Notes: a model not told the origin generated them from the letters alone. Positions 25,155 through 34,495 are shown, counted from the first letter of the stretch. The stretch is 64,000 nt of DNA from Ralstonia pickettii (GCF_000607165.1 NZ_JFZG01000009.1:28943-92942), one strand, 5' to 3'. A program made the numbers and translations.

Positions 25155-26159
25155 TTACACCGTCGTCTTGTCACCCGCCGGAGCGCGCAGGGCTTCGATA
25201 TTGTTCAGGCGACGGCGGGCTACCTCGAACTCTTCGGCAAAGCGCTTGACGAGTTCTGCCGCCGGCACCACGCGCTTGACTGCGCCCACGCCCTGGCCGG
25301 CGCCCCAGATGTCCTTCCATGCCTTGGCCTTTGCGCCGCCGCCCGAGCCGAAGTTCATCTTGCTTGGGTCCGATTCCGGCAGCGCGTCTGGGTCCAGGCC
25401 GGCGCCTTCGATGCTCTTGCGCAGGTAGTTGCCGTGCACGCCAGTGAACAGGTTCGTATAGACGATATCGCTGGCGGTGCTTTCCACGATCGCTTGCTTG
25501 TAGCCCTCGATCGCGTTGGCTTCTTCGGTGGCGATGAACGCGGATCCGACATAGGCCAGGTCCGCACCGGCTGCCAATGCCGCCAGGATCGCATTGCCGT
25601 TGGCGATGGCGCCCGACAGCAGTAGCGGGCCGTCAAACCATTCGCGTATCTCGTGGATCAGCGCAAAAGGTGAGGTCGTGCCCGCATGGCCGCCCGCGCC
25701 CGCCGCCACCGCGATCAGGCCATCCGCGCCTTTCTCGATCGCCTTCTTCGCAAATTTATTGTTGATGACATCGTGCAGGACGATGCCGCCGTAGCTGTGC
25801 ACCGCCTGGTTCACATCTTCACGCGCGCCCAGCGAGGTGATGACGATGGGCACCTTGTACTTCACGCACAGCGCCAGGTCGTGCTCCAGACGGTCGTTCG
25901 ACTTGTGCACGATCTGGTTAACGGCAAACGGTGCCGATGGTTTGTCGGGGTGCTGCGCGTCGTATTCGGCCAGCTCCGTCGTGATGCGCTGCAGCCAGGT
26001 TTCCAGCAGCTCGGCCGGCCGTGCGTTGAGCGCCGGGAACGAGCCGACCACGCCCGCCTTGCACTGCGCGATCACGAGGTCGGGGTTGGAAATGATGAAC
26101 AGCGGCGAGCCCACCACGGGCACGGACAGGCGGTTTTGCAGGATCGGGGGCAGCGACAT
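25155..26159 (-). CDS. Nitronate monooxygenase-family flavoprotein
   Basis: A 334-residue FMN TIM-barrel protein starting MSLPPILQNRLSVPVVGSPL. It has VAAGAGGHAGTTSPFALI, with His in the position expected for the catalytic base, plus LSGAIANGNAILAALAAGADLA and YVGSAFIATEEA at the phosphate site. It belongs to the same broad family as the protein at 4196-5266 but is clearly divergent from it. It follows the SnoaL-like gene by 49 bp, and the two probably form an operon. Confidence 0.9.
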   Translation of the reverse strand: MSLPPILQNRLSVPVVGSPLFIISNPDLVIAQCKAGVVGSFPALNARPAELLETWLQRITTELAEYDAQHPDKPSAPFAVNQIVHKSNDRLEHDLALCVKYKVPIVITSLGAREDVNQAVHSYGGIVLHDVINNKFAKKAIEKGADGLIAVAAGAGGHAGTTSPFALIHEIREWFDGPLLLSGAIANGNAILAALAAGADLAYVGSAFIATEEANAIEGYKQAIVESTASDIVYTNLFTGVHGNYLRKSIEGAGLDPDALPESDPSKMNFGSGGGAKAKAWKDIWGAGQGVGAVKRVVPAAELVKRFAEEFEVARRRLNNIEALRAPAGDKTTV

Positions 26160-26208
26160 GGCAGTCTCCGTTGGTTTTGGTTGGAATTCGGAATTGGGGG
26201 ATGGGTAT

Positions 26209-26652
26209 TCAGGCGCCGGCCTTGAGCATGCCGATCTTGTCGCCCAGCTTTGCACCCATGGCAGCGCCGAGTGCCTGCAAGCCGGTGGCGGGGCGGACCA
26301 TGACTTCGAACTCGACGATCTTGCCTTCAGCGTTGAAGCGCACCATGTCGATGCCCTTGAGCGCCTTGCCGCTCACGTTGGCGCTGAATTCCAGCACCAC
26401 GCTGGCGCCGTCGTCGGTGGCGAAGCTGCGGTGGTATTCGAAGTCTTCAAAGACGGTGTTGACGGTGCGCAGCACCAGCGTGGTCGCCGTGCGGCCCGGG
26501 TAGGGCGTATGCGCCACGGGTGAGCGGAAGACCACGTCGTCGGCGAACAGCCGGTCGAGATCGTCCATGTTGCCGCTGTCGAGCATGGCATGCCAGGCCT
26601 CGAGCGTGGCTTGCGCGGGGGCGTTCAATGTCTGGGGAATCGGCTGCGGCAT
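26209..26652 (-). CDS. SnoaL-like / NTF2-fold protein
   Basis: A 147-residue small alpha+beta barrel protein. Seen: AQATLEAWHAMLDSGNMDDL, FADDVVFRSPVAHTPYPG, and VVLEFSANVSGKALKGIDMV, all typical of SnoaL-like domains that bind small hydrophobic molecules or act as isomerases. It begins at ATG 26652. It lies directly upstream of the nitronate monooxygenase gene. The exact role is unknown. Confidence 0.8.
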   Translation of the reverse strand: MPQPIPQTLNAPAQATLEAWHAMLDSGNMDDLDRLFADDVVFRSPVAHTPYPGRTATTLVLRTVNTVFEDFEYHRSFATDDGASVVLEFSANVSGKALKGIDMVRFNAEGKIVEFEVMVRPATGLQALGAAMGAKLGDKIGMLKAGA

Positions 26653-26767
26653 GCTGGCTCCTGAGCAGAAAGTGCAACGGATTGCATCAACGTGGGACGC
26701 AACATAGCACAGCCGCGTTTTTCTATGCAACAAGTTGCATAGTGGGGCTATTCGACTTCAGACAAGA

Positions 26768-27235
26768 TCAGCCGGCAGCGTGGTCCGGGTGCTGGGCGCG
26801 TACCACGATGACGGTGCGGTGCGACAGGCGCGCCGTGCGCTCGGCCACGCTGCCCAGCAGAAGGCGCGCGAGCCCGTGCTTGCCGTGCGAGCCCACCACG
26901 ATGGTGTCGGCCTGCCAGCGCTCGGCCTCGTGCTCGAGCGCGTGGCCGATGTCGTCGTCGGTGGAGTCGAGCATCAGCACGCCGGTTTCAGCAGCGGTGC
27001 CGTCGGCGTCGAACAGGCGCTGCAATTCGACCAGCGATGCGCTGGCCGTCCGGTGCGCCTCTTCGCGCAACTTGTCGACGCTGTAGATTTCGCGCGACTC
27101 CGGCATGGCCGGCGATCCGATCGCCCAGACGACCCGGACCCGGCCGTTGAATGCACGGGCAAGGGCGGCGGCTTCTTCCACCGCCAGGTGGGCTTCATGG
27201 GTGCCGTCGAAAGCGGCAAGAATGCGTTGATGCAT
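26768..27235 (-). CDS. Universal stress protein (UspA family)
   Basis: A 155-residue UspA-fold protein. The N-terminus RILAAFDGTHEAHLAVEEAAALA and the C-terminal nucleotide-binding motif IVVGSHGKHGLARLLLGSVAE (the G-x2-G-x9-G pattern) suggest ATP binding. It is followed by RTARLSHRTVIVV. It lies 90 bp downstream of the LysR gene on the same strand. Confidence 0.92.
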   Translation of the reverse strand: MHQRILAAFDGTHEAHLAVEEAAALARAFNGRVRVVWAIGSPAMPESREIYSVDKLREEAHRTASASLVELQRLFDADGTAAETGVLMLDSTDDDIGHALEHEAERWQADTIVVGSHGKHGLARLLLGSVAERTARLSHRTVIVVRAQHPDHAAG

Positions 27236-27325
27236 GGGGCGCTCCGCAGAATCGGAATGGAATGCGTCACTGTAGCAGCGCAGGTGGGCGATGCTGCACC
27301 CCGGATGTGCCCGGGTTGCGTCGCA

Positions 27326-28225
27326 TCAAACGGGCGCTGTCGTGCGCGCGGGGTGCGCCAGCAGCAAGTCCAGCAGCCCTTGCGCCGCCACCGACAGGCT
27401 GCGTCCGTCGCGCCGGATGACATACAGCGTGCGCACCAGCCCCGGCAGGGGCAGCGGCCGCACCACCAGCTCTGGCAGGCGGAACTGGAACAGCGCCAGC
27501 GCGGGAATGACGGTGATGCCCAGGTTGGCCGCCACCAGCGCAGCCGCCGTGGCCAGGTGTTCGACTTCCATGCCGCTGCGCAGCTTGGTCGGGTGCAACG
27601 CCGCATCGAGGTATTGCCGGATGCTCGTGTTGCGCGCGAGGTGGATGAACGGCGTATCGACGAGATCGCCCACGGCCAGCGCCTGCTTGCGCGCCAGCGG
27701 GTGATCCTGGTGACAGACGAGGTGGAAGTCGTCGGTGCAGAACGGTTGTGCGGCCAGACCCGCCATGTCGGCGCCCATGGCCGCGATGGCGAAGTCCGCC
27801 GCGCCGCGCCGGACCATGTCGATGCACGGGTCCGAGAGTTGATCGTGCAGCGCCAGTTGAATGCCCGGATGCTGGGCAGAGAACGCGGCCAGCACGCCCG
27901 GCAGAATGCCCGCCGCGATCGACGGCAAGGCGGCCACCGTCACGCGCCCCGTGCGTGCGGCGGCGCGATCGCGCAACTCCGAGAATGTCGCCTCGAAATC
28001 AGCCAGCAGGCGCAGCGCCGATTCGGCAAAGGCTTCGCCCTCCGGGGTCAGTTCAACATGGCGCGTGTTGCGGTCGAACAGGCGCACGCCGGCGTCGGCC
28101 TCCAGGTTCTGGATCAGCGCGCTGAAGGCCGATTGCGACAAGTGGCACGTCTGTGCCGCCTGCGTGAAGTTCTTGTGCTCGCGCAGCGCGGCAAAGGCGC
28201 GGAGCTGCTTGACGGAGAGGTTCAT
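27326..28225 (-). CDS. LysR-family transcriptional regulator
   Basis: A 299-residue LysR regulator. MNLSVKQLRAFAALREHKNF and TCHLSQSAFSALIQNLEADA make up the DNA-binding domain. The effector domain has GRVTVAALPSIAAGILPGVL. It is the fourth gene of a minus-strand run (transporter, AtuA-like, small AtuA-related domain, LysR) and probably regulates that run. Confidence 0.92.
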   Translation of the reverse strand: MNLSVKQLRAFAALREHKNFTQAAQTCHLSQSAFSALIQNLEADAGVRLFDRNTRHVELTPEGEAFAESALRLLADFEATFSELRDRAAARTGRVTVAALPSIAAGILPGVLAAFSAQHPGIQLALHDQLSDPCIDMVRRGAADFAIAAMGADMAGLAAQPFCTDDFHLVCHQDHPLARKQALAVGDLVDTPFIHLARNTSIRQYLDAALHPTKLRSGMEVEHLATAAALVAANLGITVIPALALFQFRLPELVVRPLPLPGLVRTLYVIRRDGRSLSVAAQGLLDLLLAHPARTTAPV

Positions 28226-28251
28226 GGCGATGCCGGGCGTGGTGCGCCAGC

Positions 28252-28572
28252 TTAGCCTGGAATCTCCAGCGTGAGCAGCGCGCTTGCGAGCGACTTGCCA
28301 TGCGCATCCAGCGCCAGGGATCGCGTCACGCCGCCGGCCAGGGCACCGTGGAGCACGAAGTTGAGCGCGCCAAGCTGCGACAGCACGTAGCGCTCGACAT
28401 CGCCGCGAACAAGGTCAGCGAAATGCGCGCGCACGCGCTCGGCCGTGACGTGTTGTTCAAGCAAGGCAAATTCTTCCGTGCATTCCGGACGAAGCGCGAT
28501 GACGGAGATGCACGAGATGTCGCCCTTGTCGCCGGCGCGGGTGTGGGCGAGGTCGCGGAGGGTGCGGGGCAT
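28252..28572 (-). CDS. Stand-alone AtuA-related C-terminal domain protein
   Basis: A 106-residue protein beginning MPRTLRDLAHTRAGDKGDIS. The RxGDKGD motif and the NFVLHGALAGGVTRSLALD tail match the small domain found after AtuA-like (DUF1446) proteins, either fused or as a separate gene. Here it is separate, one base after the AtuA-like stop codon. The molecular role is not established. Confidence 0.8.
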   Translation of the reverse strand: MPRTLRDLAHTRAGDKGDISCISVIALRPECTEEFALLEQHVTAERVRAHFADLVRGDVERYVLSQLGALNFVLHGALAGGVTRSLALDAHGKSLASALLTLEIPG

Positions 28573-28573
28573 G

Positions 28574-29929
28574 TCAGCTCTCCAGAATGTGCACGGCGTG
28601 CGGTGCGAGGTCAGCGGGAATCAACGTCGATGCGACGGCGATGATCTCGCGCGCGCTCTTGGTCGCGCCTCCGCCGCCGGACGGGCCGCACGTCAGCAGG
28701 GTTTCCACTTCGTTGCCGATGCGTACGGCTTCGGCCATCGACTCGGTGCGCGCGGCCACGCGCACGCGCACTTCATACGGTTCGGCATCGGTGCGGGAAA
28801 GGGCAGCGCCATGCAGTGCATCCACGCCGATCAGTTCAAAGCGCGTTTCCGTCATCTGCACGCCGGTGAGCGCCAATCGCTCGCGCACGATGTCGAGTGC
28901 CAGCTTGCCGCGGGCGACCGCGTTCGGGCCGGCATAGCTGATCTGGCCTTCGCCGATGTAGCTGTCGAGATAGCCGATCGACACCTTCAACTGGCCCGTG
29001 CGTGGTGTGCCGGTGGCGCCTTCAATGACGACGCGGTCTTTGCCGCCGCCGTGCATGCGCACGTTGGAGAAGTCCGCCACCACGTCAGGTGTCAGGTACC
29101 GCGCCGGGTCATGGATCTCGTACAGCAACTGCTCCTTGCATGTGGCTTCGGTGACGAGGCCGCCGGCCGTGGCGACCTTGGTGATGAGCACCGAGCCGTC
29201 TTCACCGACTTCGCCAATGGGGAAGCCCAGACGTGCGAGGTCGGGTACGTCCTTGATGCCGGGGTCGGCAAAGTAGCCGCCGGTGATTTGCCCCGCGCAT
29301 TCGAGCAGATGCCCGGCGAGCGTGCCGCAGCCCAGGCGATGCCAGTCGTCCATGCGCCATCCAAACGCATGGATGAGCGGCCCGAGCGCGAGCGCCGGAT
29401 CGGCCACGCGCCCGGTGATGACGATGTCCGCGCCTTGCGCCAGCGCATCGACAATGCCCTGCGCGCCGAGGTACGCATTGGCCGACACCATGCGTGCCTG
29501 CAGCGATGCGACCGGTGCGCCGCCATCCATCAGCGTGAAATCCTGGCCGCGGGCCTGCAGCAGATCGAACACATCGTCGCCGGTGACGGCCGCCACGCGC
29601 AGCTTGAGGCCCAGCTCGCGTGCGATGTCGCGCGTACGCTCGGCAGCCGCCTGCGGGTTGGCCGCGCCCATGTTGGTGACGATGCGGATGCCGCGGGCCG
29701 CGCAGGCGGGCAGCACGGCGCGCATGCGCGCTTCGAGCAGCGGGTCGTAGCCGTGCGATGGGTCTTTGCGGCGCACCTGCTGCGCGAGCGCGATGGTGCG
29801 CTCGGCCAGGCATTCGAACATCAGCACGTCGATGTCGCCGTGCTCTGCCAGTTCCAGCGCCGGTTCGATGCGGTCGCCCGAATAACCGGCGCCGCCGCCG
29901 ATGCGGAATGTCTTCAACTCGGTCTTCAT
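28574..29929 (-). CDS. AtuA-like (DUF1446) protein
   Basis: A 451-residue protein of the acyclic terpene utilisation AtuA family. It begins TFRIGGGAGYSGDRIEPALEL, a Gly-rich motif characteristic of the family, and continues ECLAERTIALAQQVR, GIRIVTNMGAANPQAAA and HAFGWRMDDWHRLGCGTLAGH. Only the family membership is secure; AtuA itself has no settled reaction. Coupling with a citrate-type transporter suggests a carboxylic-acid degradation role rather than terpene use. Confidence 0.85.
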   Translation of the reverse strand: MKTELKTFRIGGGAGYSGDRIEPALELAEHGDIDVLMFECLAERTIALAQQVRRKDPSHGYDPLLEARMRAVLPACAARGIRIVTNMGAANPQAAAERTRDIARELGLKLRVAAVTGDDVFDLLQARGQDFTLMDGGAPVASLQARMVSANAYLGAQGIVDALAQGADIVITGRVADPALALGPLIHAFGWRMDDWHRLGCGTLAGHLLECAGQITGGYFADPGIKDVPDLARLGFPIGEVGEDGSVLITKVATAGGLVTEATCKEQLLYEIHDPARYLTPDVVADFSNVRMHGGGKDRVVIEGATGTPRTGQLKVSIGYLDSYIGEGQISYAGPNAVARGKLALDIVRERLALTGVQMTETRFELIGVDALHGAALSRTDAEPYEVRVRVAARTESMAEAVRIGNEVETLLTCGPSGGGGATKSAREIIAVASTLIPADLAPHAVHILES

Positions 29930-29933
29930 GCCA

Positions 29934-31232
29934 TCACCATGGAAGCACGCCCAGCACCACGGCCACTGCGGTCATCAGCAGCGAGGCACCGAACAGGAAG
30001 GGGATCGAGAATTTCTGGTGGTCCGCCAGCTCGATACCGCACAGGCCGACCACGAGAAAGGTGGCGGGTGTGAGCGGGCTGACGGGGAAGCCGGTGGTCA
30101 TCTGGCCGAGCACGGCGGCCTGCGCCACATGCACCGGCGCAACCCCCAGCATCTTCGATGCTTCGGCTACAACGGGCAGCACACCGAAGTAGAACGAATC
30201 CGGATCGAACAGCAGCGACAGCGGCATCGACAACACGCCCAGCACCACCGGAATGTGGTGCGCCATGCCGGGCGGAATGAAATCGACCGCCGTCTTCGCC
30301 ATTGCCGTGAGCATGCCCGACTTGCTCATGATGCCGGTGAACACCCCCGCCGCCAGCAGGATGCTCGCCATCATCAGGGCGGCCTTGGCGTGGGCGTCCA
30401 CCCGCTGGCGTTGCTCGTCGACGTTCGGGTAGTTGATCAGCAGTGCGGCGACCACGCCCAGCATGAACATCACCACCGGATCGACCTTGCCGCTCACCAT
30501 CACGCCCATCACCACGACGGTGAGGATGAGGTTGATCCAGAAATTGCGTGGGCGGCGCAGCGCTTGTTCCGCGTCCGACAGCGGGCGCGCAACGACTTGC
30601 GCGCCGCCGGCGTGGTTGGCCAAGCCCAGGCGTTTTTCCTCATGCTTGCCCAGCAGCCATGCGCACGCGAACACGAAAACGAGCCCCGCAATCTGCACTG
30701 GAATCAACGGATTGAAGATGTCCGTGACGGGCATATGCAGCGATGCGGATGCGCGGATCATCGGCCCCGTCCACGGCAGGAAGTTCACGCCGCACGCCAT
30801 CGACGTCACGCACGCAAGGATGCGGCGGTCCATGCCGAGCCGGTCGTACAGCGGCAGCATGGCGGGAATGGTGATCAGAAACGCCACCGCGCCCGAGCCA
30901 TCCAGGTGAATGAGCAGCGCCAGCAGCGCCGAGCCCACCACGATGCGCGGCGGGCGGCTGCCCACGGTGCGCAGGATGCGGTCGATGATCGGGTCCAGCA
31001 TGCCGGCGTCGGTGACGATGCCGAAATACAGGATGGCGAAGATGAACATCCCCGCCACGGGCGCGACGTCCTTGATGCCGCCGATGATGAACTTGCTGGT
31101 GTTGAGCCCGAAGCCGCCCACAAGCGCGGCGATGACGGGAATGGCGATGAGCGCGACCAGCGGCGACATGCGTTTGGTCAGGATGACGACAAACAGCGCA
31201 ACGATGGTCAGCAGCCCGAGCAGTGCGAGCAT
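29934..31232 (-). CDS. CitMHS-family (citrate/metal symporter-like) transporter
   Basis: A 432-residue inner-membrane protein with about 11-12 hydrophobic helices. It begins MLALLGLLTIVALFVVILT and has ALLALLIHLDGSGAVAFLIT and CGVNFLPWTGPMIRASA, motifs of CitMHS divalent-metal-citrate symporters. It ends VLGVLPW. It is the first gene of the run with the two AtuA-type genes, 4 bp apart. It likely imports a citrate-like carboxylate. Confidence 0.87.
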   Translation of the reverse strand: MLALLGLLTIVALFVVILTKRMSPLVALIAIPVIAALVGGFGLNTSKFIIGGIKDVAPVAGMFIFAILYFGIVTDAGMLDPIIDRILRTVGSRPPRIVVGSALLALLIHLDGSGAVAFLITIPAMLPLYDRLGMDRRILACVTSMACGVNFLPWTGPMIRASASLHMPVTDIFNPLIPVQIAGLVFVFACAWLLGKHEEKRLGLANHAGGAQVVARPLSDAEQALRRPRNFWINLILTVVVMGVMVSGKVDPVVMFMLGVVAALLINYPNVDEQRQRVDAHAKAALMMASILLAAGVFTGIMSKSGMLTAMAKTAVDFIPPGMAHHIPVVLGVLSMPLSLLFDPDSFYFGVLPVVAEASKMLGVAPVHVAQAAVLGQMTTGFPVSPLTPATFLVVGLCGIELADHQKFSIPFLFGASLLMTAVAVVLGVLPW

Positions 31233-31444
31233 GGTCTCCTCCGAGTGAGGGGTCGATGGACCCTAGGATTCGGAATCCCTGTTGGCGGGATTTAGGAGCG
31301 ACTGTAGAAGTTGGTGATCTGCCTGTGAAACAGAATATTTGGATCGATTGTGCGGATTCGCCGATCAGTGCCGCCGACGCCGCGCACCAAATCCCGGCAG
31401 AATGTCTCGCATCCCCAATTCCACCCATCCCTGCCGGAGACACC

Positions 31445-31993
31445 GTGAGCGCTACCCCGACCGTCCTGATCCTCCCCGGCTGGCAGAACTCCGGACCCGA
31501 GCATTGGCAATCGCGCTGGGAACGCCTGCATGGTGATCGCCGTGTCGAACAGCGCGACTGGTTTGCCCCCAAGCGTGCGGATTGGGTGGCCGCGCTGGAA
31601 GCCGAAGTCAGCGCGGCGCCCGGCGACGTCATTTTGGTGGCGCACAGCCTGGGCTGCGTGCTGACGGCGCATTGGGCGGCCACGTCGGCTCGTGCTGTGC
31701 GGGTGCGCGGGGCCTTGCTGGTTGCTCCGCCGCAGCTCGATCGCGCCGACATGCCGCCGGAGCTGGCCGACTTCAGGCCCATTCCGCAACAGCGTTTGCC
31801 ATTTCCCGCTGTGCTCGTCTTCAGCACCGACGACCCGTTCAGCGACGCAGCGTGGAGCCACAGCCAAGCCGAAACGTGGGGTGCGGAGCCCGTCAACCTG
31901 GGCGCGCGCGGCCATATCAATGCCGAATCGGGTCTCGGTGACTGGCCGGAAGCCCGCGCCATCGTCGCCAAGTGGATGAAGGATCTCATCTGA
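31445..31993 (+). CDS. RBBP9/YdeN-family alpha/beta hydrolase
   Basis: A 182-residue small serine hydrolase. VLILPGWQNSGPEHWQSRWE is the family's N-terminal signature, the nucleophile elbow is LVAHSLGCVLTAHWA (Ser), and the acid and His come from FSTDDPFSD and ARGHINAESGLGDWP. The start is a GTG at 31445 preceded by GGAGA. Natural substrates of the family are unknown. It is just upstream of the metal ATPase promoter. Confidence 0.88.
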   Translation: MSATPTVLILPGWQNSGPEHWQSRWERLHGDRRVEQRDWFAPKRADWVAALEAEVSAAPGDVILVAHSLGCVLTAHWAATSARAVRVRGALLVAPPQLDRADMPPELADFRPIPQQRLPFPAVLVFSTDDPFSDAAWSHSQAETWGAEPVNLGARGHINAESGLGDWPEARAIVAKWMKDLI

Positions 31994-32013
31994 AATCAGC
32001 GGAATGGGGGGGC

Positions 32014-32044
32014 TTGACCCTGAAGCTTCTTCAGGGTTTTGAAT
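32014..32044 (+). promoter_or_regulatory. MerR/CadR-type metal-responsive promoter of the P-type ATPase
   Basis: A -35 TTGACC and a -10-like TTGAAT are separated by 19 bases. Between and around them is a perfect inverted repeat (32017-32037) with 9-base arms ACCCTGAAG and CTTCAGGGT flanking CTT. This matches operators used by CadR, PbrR and ZntR. A CadR gene is 4 kb away in the same locus. Confidence 0.92.
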
Positions 32045-32050
32045 GGAGGC

Positions 32051-34468
32051 ATGAAACCCGATCTCGCCTCCACCCTGCCTGTCGACGACCACGCCACGCC
32101 GGAAGCCTCTGGCTGTGGCGGTTGCTGCGGTCATGCGCAACCGGTCGCAAGGGACGCCGCCCAACATGCGCATGATCATGGCCACGATCATCACGGTCAC
32201 GGTCACGGTCACGGTCACGGTCACGACCACGACCACGACCACGACGATCATGATCATGATCACGCGCCCGAAGCCGCGGCCCCCGTCGATGTCGAGGCAC
32301 GCGCAGCCGCCACTGGCCGCACCGTCGTGCGCATCGAGCAGATGGATTGCCCGACTGAAGAGCGCATGATCCGCGCCAAGCTCGGCAGCGCCGACGGCGT
32401 TGTCGCGCTGGATTTCAACTTGCTGGAGCGTCATCTCACCATCCACCACACCGTTGACGATGTGGCGCCCTTCCTGGAGGCGCTGCGTGCCATCGGCATG
32501 GATGGCGAGGTGCTTGAACAGCACGATCGCCTGGCCGCAGCACCTGCGGAACCGGCCCGCATCTCGCGCCGGACGTGGCTGCTCGGTATCGGCGGCGTGA
32601 CCGCGTTCGGGGCGGAGGCCATCGCCTGGTCGCTTGGCGATCACGCCTGGCCTGTGCTGGCGCTGGCGCTTGCCTCCATCGCGTTGGCGGGTGGGCCGAC
32701 GCTGCGCAAGGGCTGGATTGCCTTGCGCGCGCTCACGTTCAATATCAACTTCCTGATGGCGGTGGCCGTCATCGGCGCGCTGCTGATCGGCAAGTGGGCC
32801 GAAGCCGCCATGGTGATCTTTCTGTTTGCCGTGGCAGAAGCCATTGAAGCGCGCGCGCTGGTGCGTGCTCGCGACGCTGTGCGCGCTCTCACCGCCATCG
32901 CGCCAGACACCGCGGAGTTGGCCGATGGCGCGGGCGGCTGGCGCGAAGTGGCTGTCGACACCGTTGCCGTTGGCGCGCGCCTGCGTGTGCGCACCGGCAG
33001 CCGCGTGCCTGTCGACGCGCGCATCGTCAGCGGTCGCGCGGCGCTGGACGAATCGCCCGTCACGGGGGAAAGCCTGCCGGTGGAAAAAGCCGTTGGGGAC
33101 ACCATTCTCGCCGGCACCATCGTGACCGACGGCGTGGTCGAGGCGCAAGCCACGGCGGTGGCTGCGGACAGCACGCTCGCGCGTATCGCCGGGGCCATCC
33201 AGCAAGCGCAATCGCAGCGCGCGCCCACGCAGCGCTTTGTCGACAAGTTCTCTTCGATCTACACGCCCGCAATGATGTTGTTGGCGCTCGCGGTGGCCGT
33301 TATTGGCCCGCTGGTCACGGCCGACGGTTGGCTGGCGTGGACGTATCGCGCGCTGGTGCTGCTGGTGATCGCCTGCCCGTGCGCGCTGGTGATCTCCACC
33401 CCGGTCACGGTGGTCAGTGGCCTGGCCGCTGCTGCGCGCCGCGGCATCGTCGTGAAGGGCGGTGTGTATCTGGAAAGCGGCCGGCGCCTGCGCGCGCTGG
33501 CGCTGGACAAGACCGGCACGCTCACCGCCGGCCGCCCGGTGTTGGATACGGTGATGTTGCCCGACGGCACACGCCGCGCCGTCGCAGATCTGAACGCCGC
33601 ACCCGACGCCACGCAGTTGCATGCGCTGGCAGTGGCCGCAGCGTTGGATGCCAACACCACGCACCCGATTGCCGTGGCCATCGTGCAGGCCGCTGCGGCG
33701 CACGGTGCGGTCGATGCGAATGCGGTGGAAGACCTGTCGGTGCTGCCGGGCCGTGGCGTGGCGGGCACGCTCAACGGTGTGCGCTGGCATCTTGGCAACG
33801 CGGCGCTTGTCGCAGAGCGTGGCTTCGACACGTCGGCCTGGCGTGCTGCTGCCGAGTCGTTGCAAGCGGTGGGCATGTCCGCTGTCACGCTGTGCGATGC
33901 GAACGGTGTCGTGGCGCTGTTCGGCGTGCGTGACCGCGAGCGCGCCGAAAGCGCCGAAGCCATCGCCGCATTGCGCGCACTGGACGTGACGCCCGTCATG
34001 CTCACCGGCGACGACCGCCGCGCCGCACGGGCCATCGCCAAGACGGTCGGCATCGACAACGTGCACGCAGAGCAGCTCCCCGTCGACAAGCAACGCGTGG
34101 TGGGCGAGCTGGCCGCACAACACGGCTTCGTCGGCATGGTCGGCGACGGCATCAACGATGCCCCGGCACTTGCGCGTGCCGATATCGGCTTCGCCATGGG
34201 CGCCGCCGGTACCGCCACCGCGCTGGAAGCGGCCGACGTGGCCATCATGGACGACGACCCGCGCAAGCTCGCCAGCTTCATCCGCATCAGCCGTCGCACG
34301 GTGGCCGTGCTGCGTCAGAACATTGTGCTGGCGCTGGGCATCAAGGCGGTGTTTCTGGCGCTGGCCGTGATGGGCGACGCGACGCTGTGGATGGCGATCT
34401 TCGCCGATGTGGGCGCAAGCCTGCTGGTGGTGTTCAACGGCCTGCGGGTGATGCGCACGCGCGCCTGA
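32051..34468 (+). CDS. cadA: Heavy-metal P1B-type ATPase, probable Cd/Zn/Pb exporter with His-rich N-terminus
   Basis: An 805-residue efflux ATPase. Residues 22-26 form a Cys pair cluster, and residues 39-69 are almost only His, Asp and Gly. A heavy-metal-associated domain follows with MDCPTEERMI rather than the usual CxxC, as in CadA-type ATPases. Core motifs are VTGESLPVEKA, the membrane CPC (VIACPCALVIS, about 442-444), the phosphorylation site DKTGTLTAG (Asp about 486), THPIA in the nucleotide domain, and VGDGINDAPALARA. CPC with the MDCPTEE site points to Zn/Cd/Pb rather than Cu. The ATG at 32051 has a GGAGG site. Confidence 0.93.
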   Translation: MKPDLASTLPVDDHATPEASGCGGCCGHAQPVARDAAQHAHDHGHDHHGHGHGHGHGHDHDHDHDDHDHDHAPEAAAPVDVEARAAATGRTVVRIEQMDCPTEERMIRAKLGSADGVVALDFNLLERHLTIHHTVDDVAPFLEALRAIGMDGEVLEQHDRLAAAPAEPARISRRTWLLGIGGVTAFGAEAIAWSLGDHAWPVLALALASIALAGGPTLRKGWIALRALTFNINFLMAVAVIGALLIGKWAEAAMVIFLFAVAEAIEARALVRARDAVRALTAIAPDTAELADGAGGWREVAVDTVAVGARLRVRTGSRVPVDARIVSGRAALDESPVTGESLPVEKAVGDTILAGTIVTDGVVEAQATAVAADSTLARIAGAIQQAQSQRAPTQRFVDKFSSIYTPAMMLLALAVAVIGPLVTADGWLAWTYRALVLLVIACPCALVISTPVTVVSGLAAAARRGIVVKGGVYLESGRRLRALALDKTGTLTAGRPVLDTVMLPDGTRRAVADLNAAPDATQLHALAVAAALDANTTHPIAVAIVQAAAAHGAVDANAVEDLSVLPGRGVAGTLNGVRWHLGNAALVAERGFDTSAWRAAAESLQAVGMSAVTLCDANGVVALFGVRDRERAESAEAIAALRALDVTPVMLTGDDRRAARAIAKTVGIDNVHAEQLPVDKQRVVGELAAQHGFVGMVGDGINDAPALARADIGFAMGAAGTATALEAADVAIMDDDPRKLASFIRISRRTVAVLRQNIVLALGIKAVFLALAVMGDATLWMAIFADVGASLLVVFNGLRVMRTRA

Positions 34469-34495
34469 TTTGCCGGCGCGCGCGGGGCAACGCGA

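Noticed and set aside
32165..32265. GGTCAC/GACCAC direct repeats as a CRISPR-like array
   Set aside because: The units are only six bases, contiguous and in frame with the His-rich part of the ATPase; there are no spacers.
31292..34123. 943-codon minus-strand open frame opposite the metal ATPase and hydrolase
   Set aside because: Its length is due to high GC and few stops. It has an antisense-like composition rich in His, Arg, Gln and Gly and no family motif, while the plus strand encodes canonical ATPase motifs.
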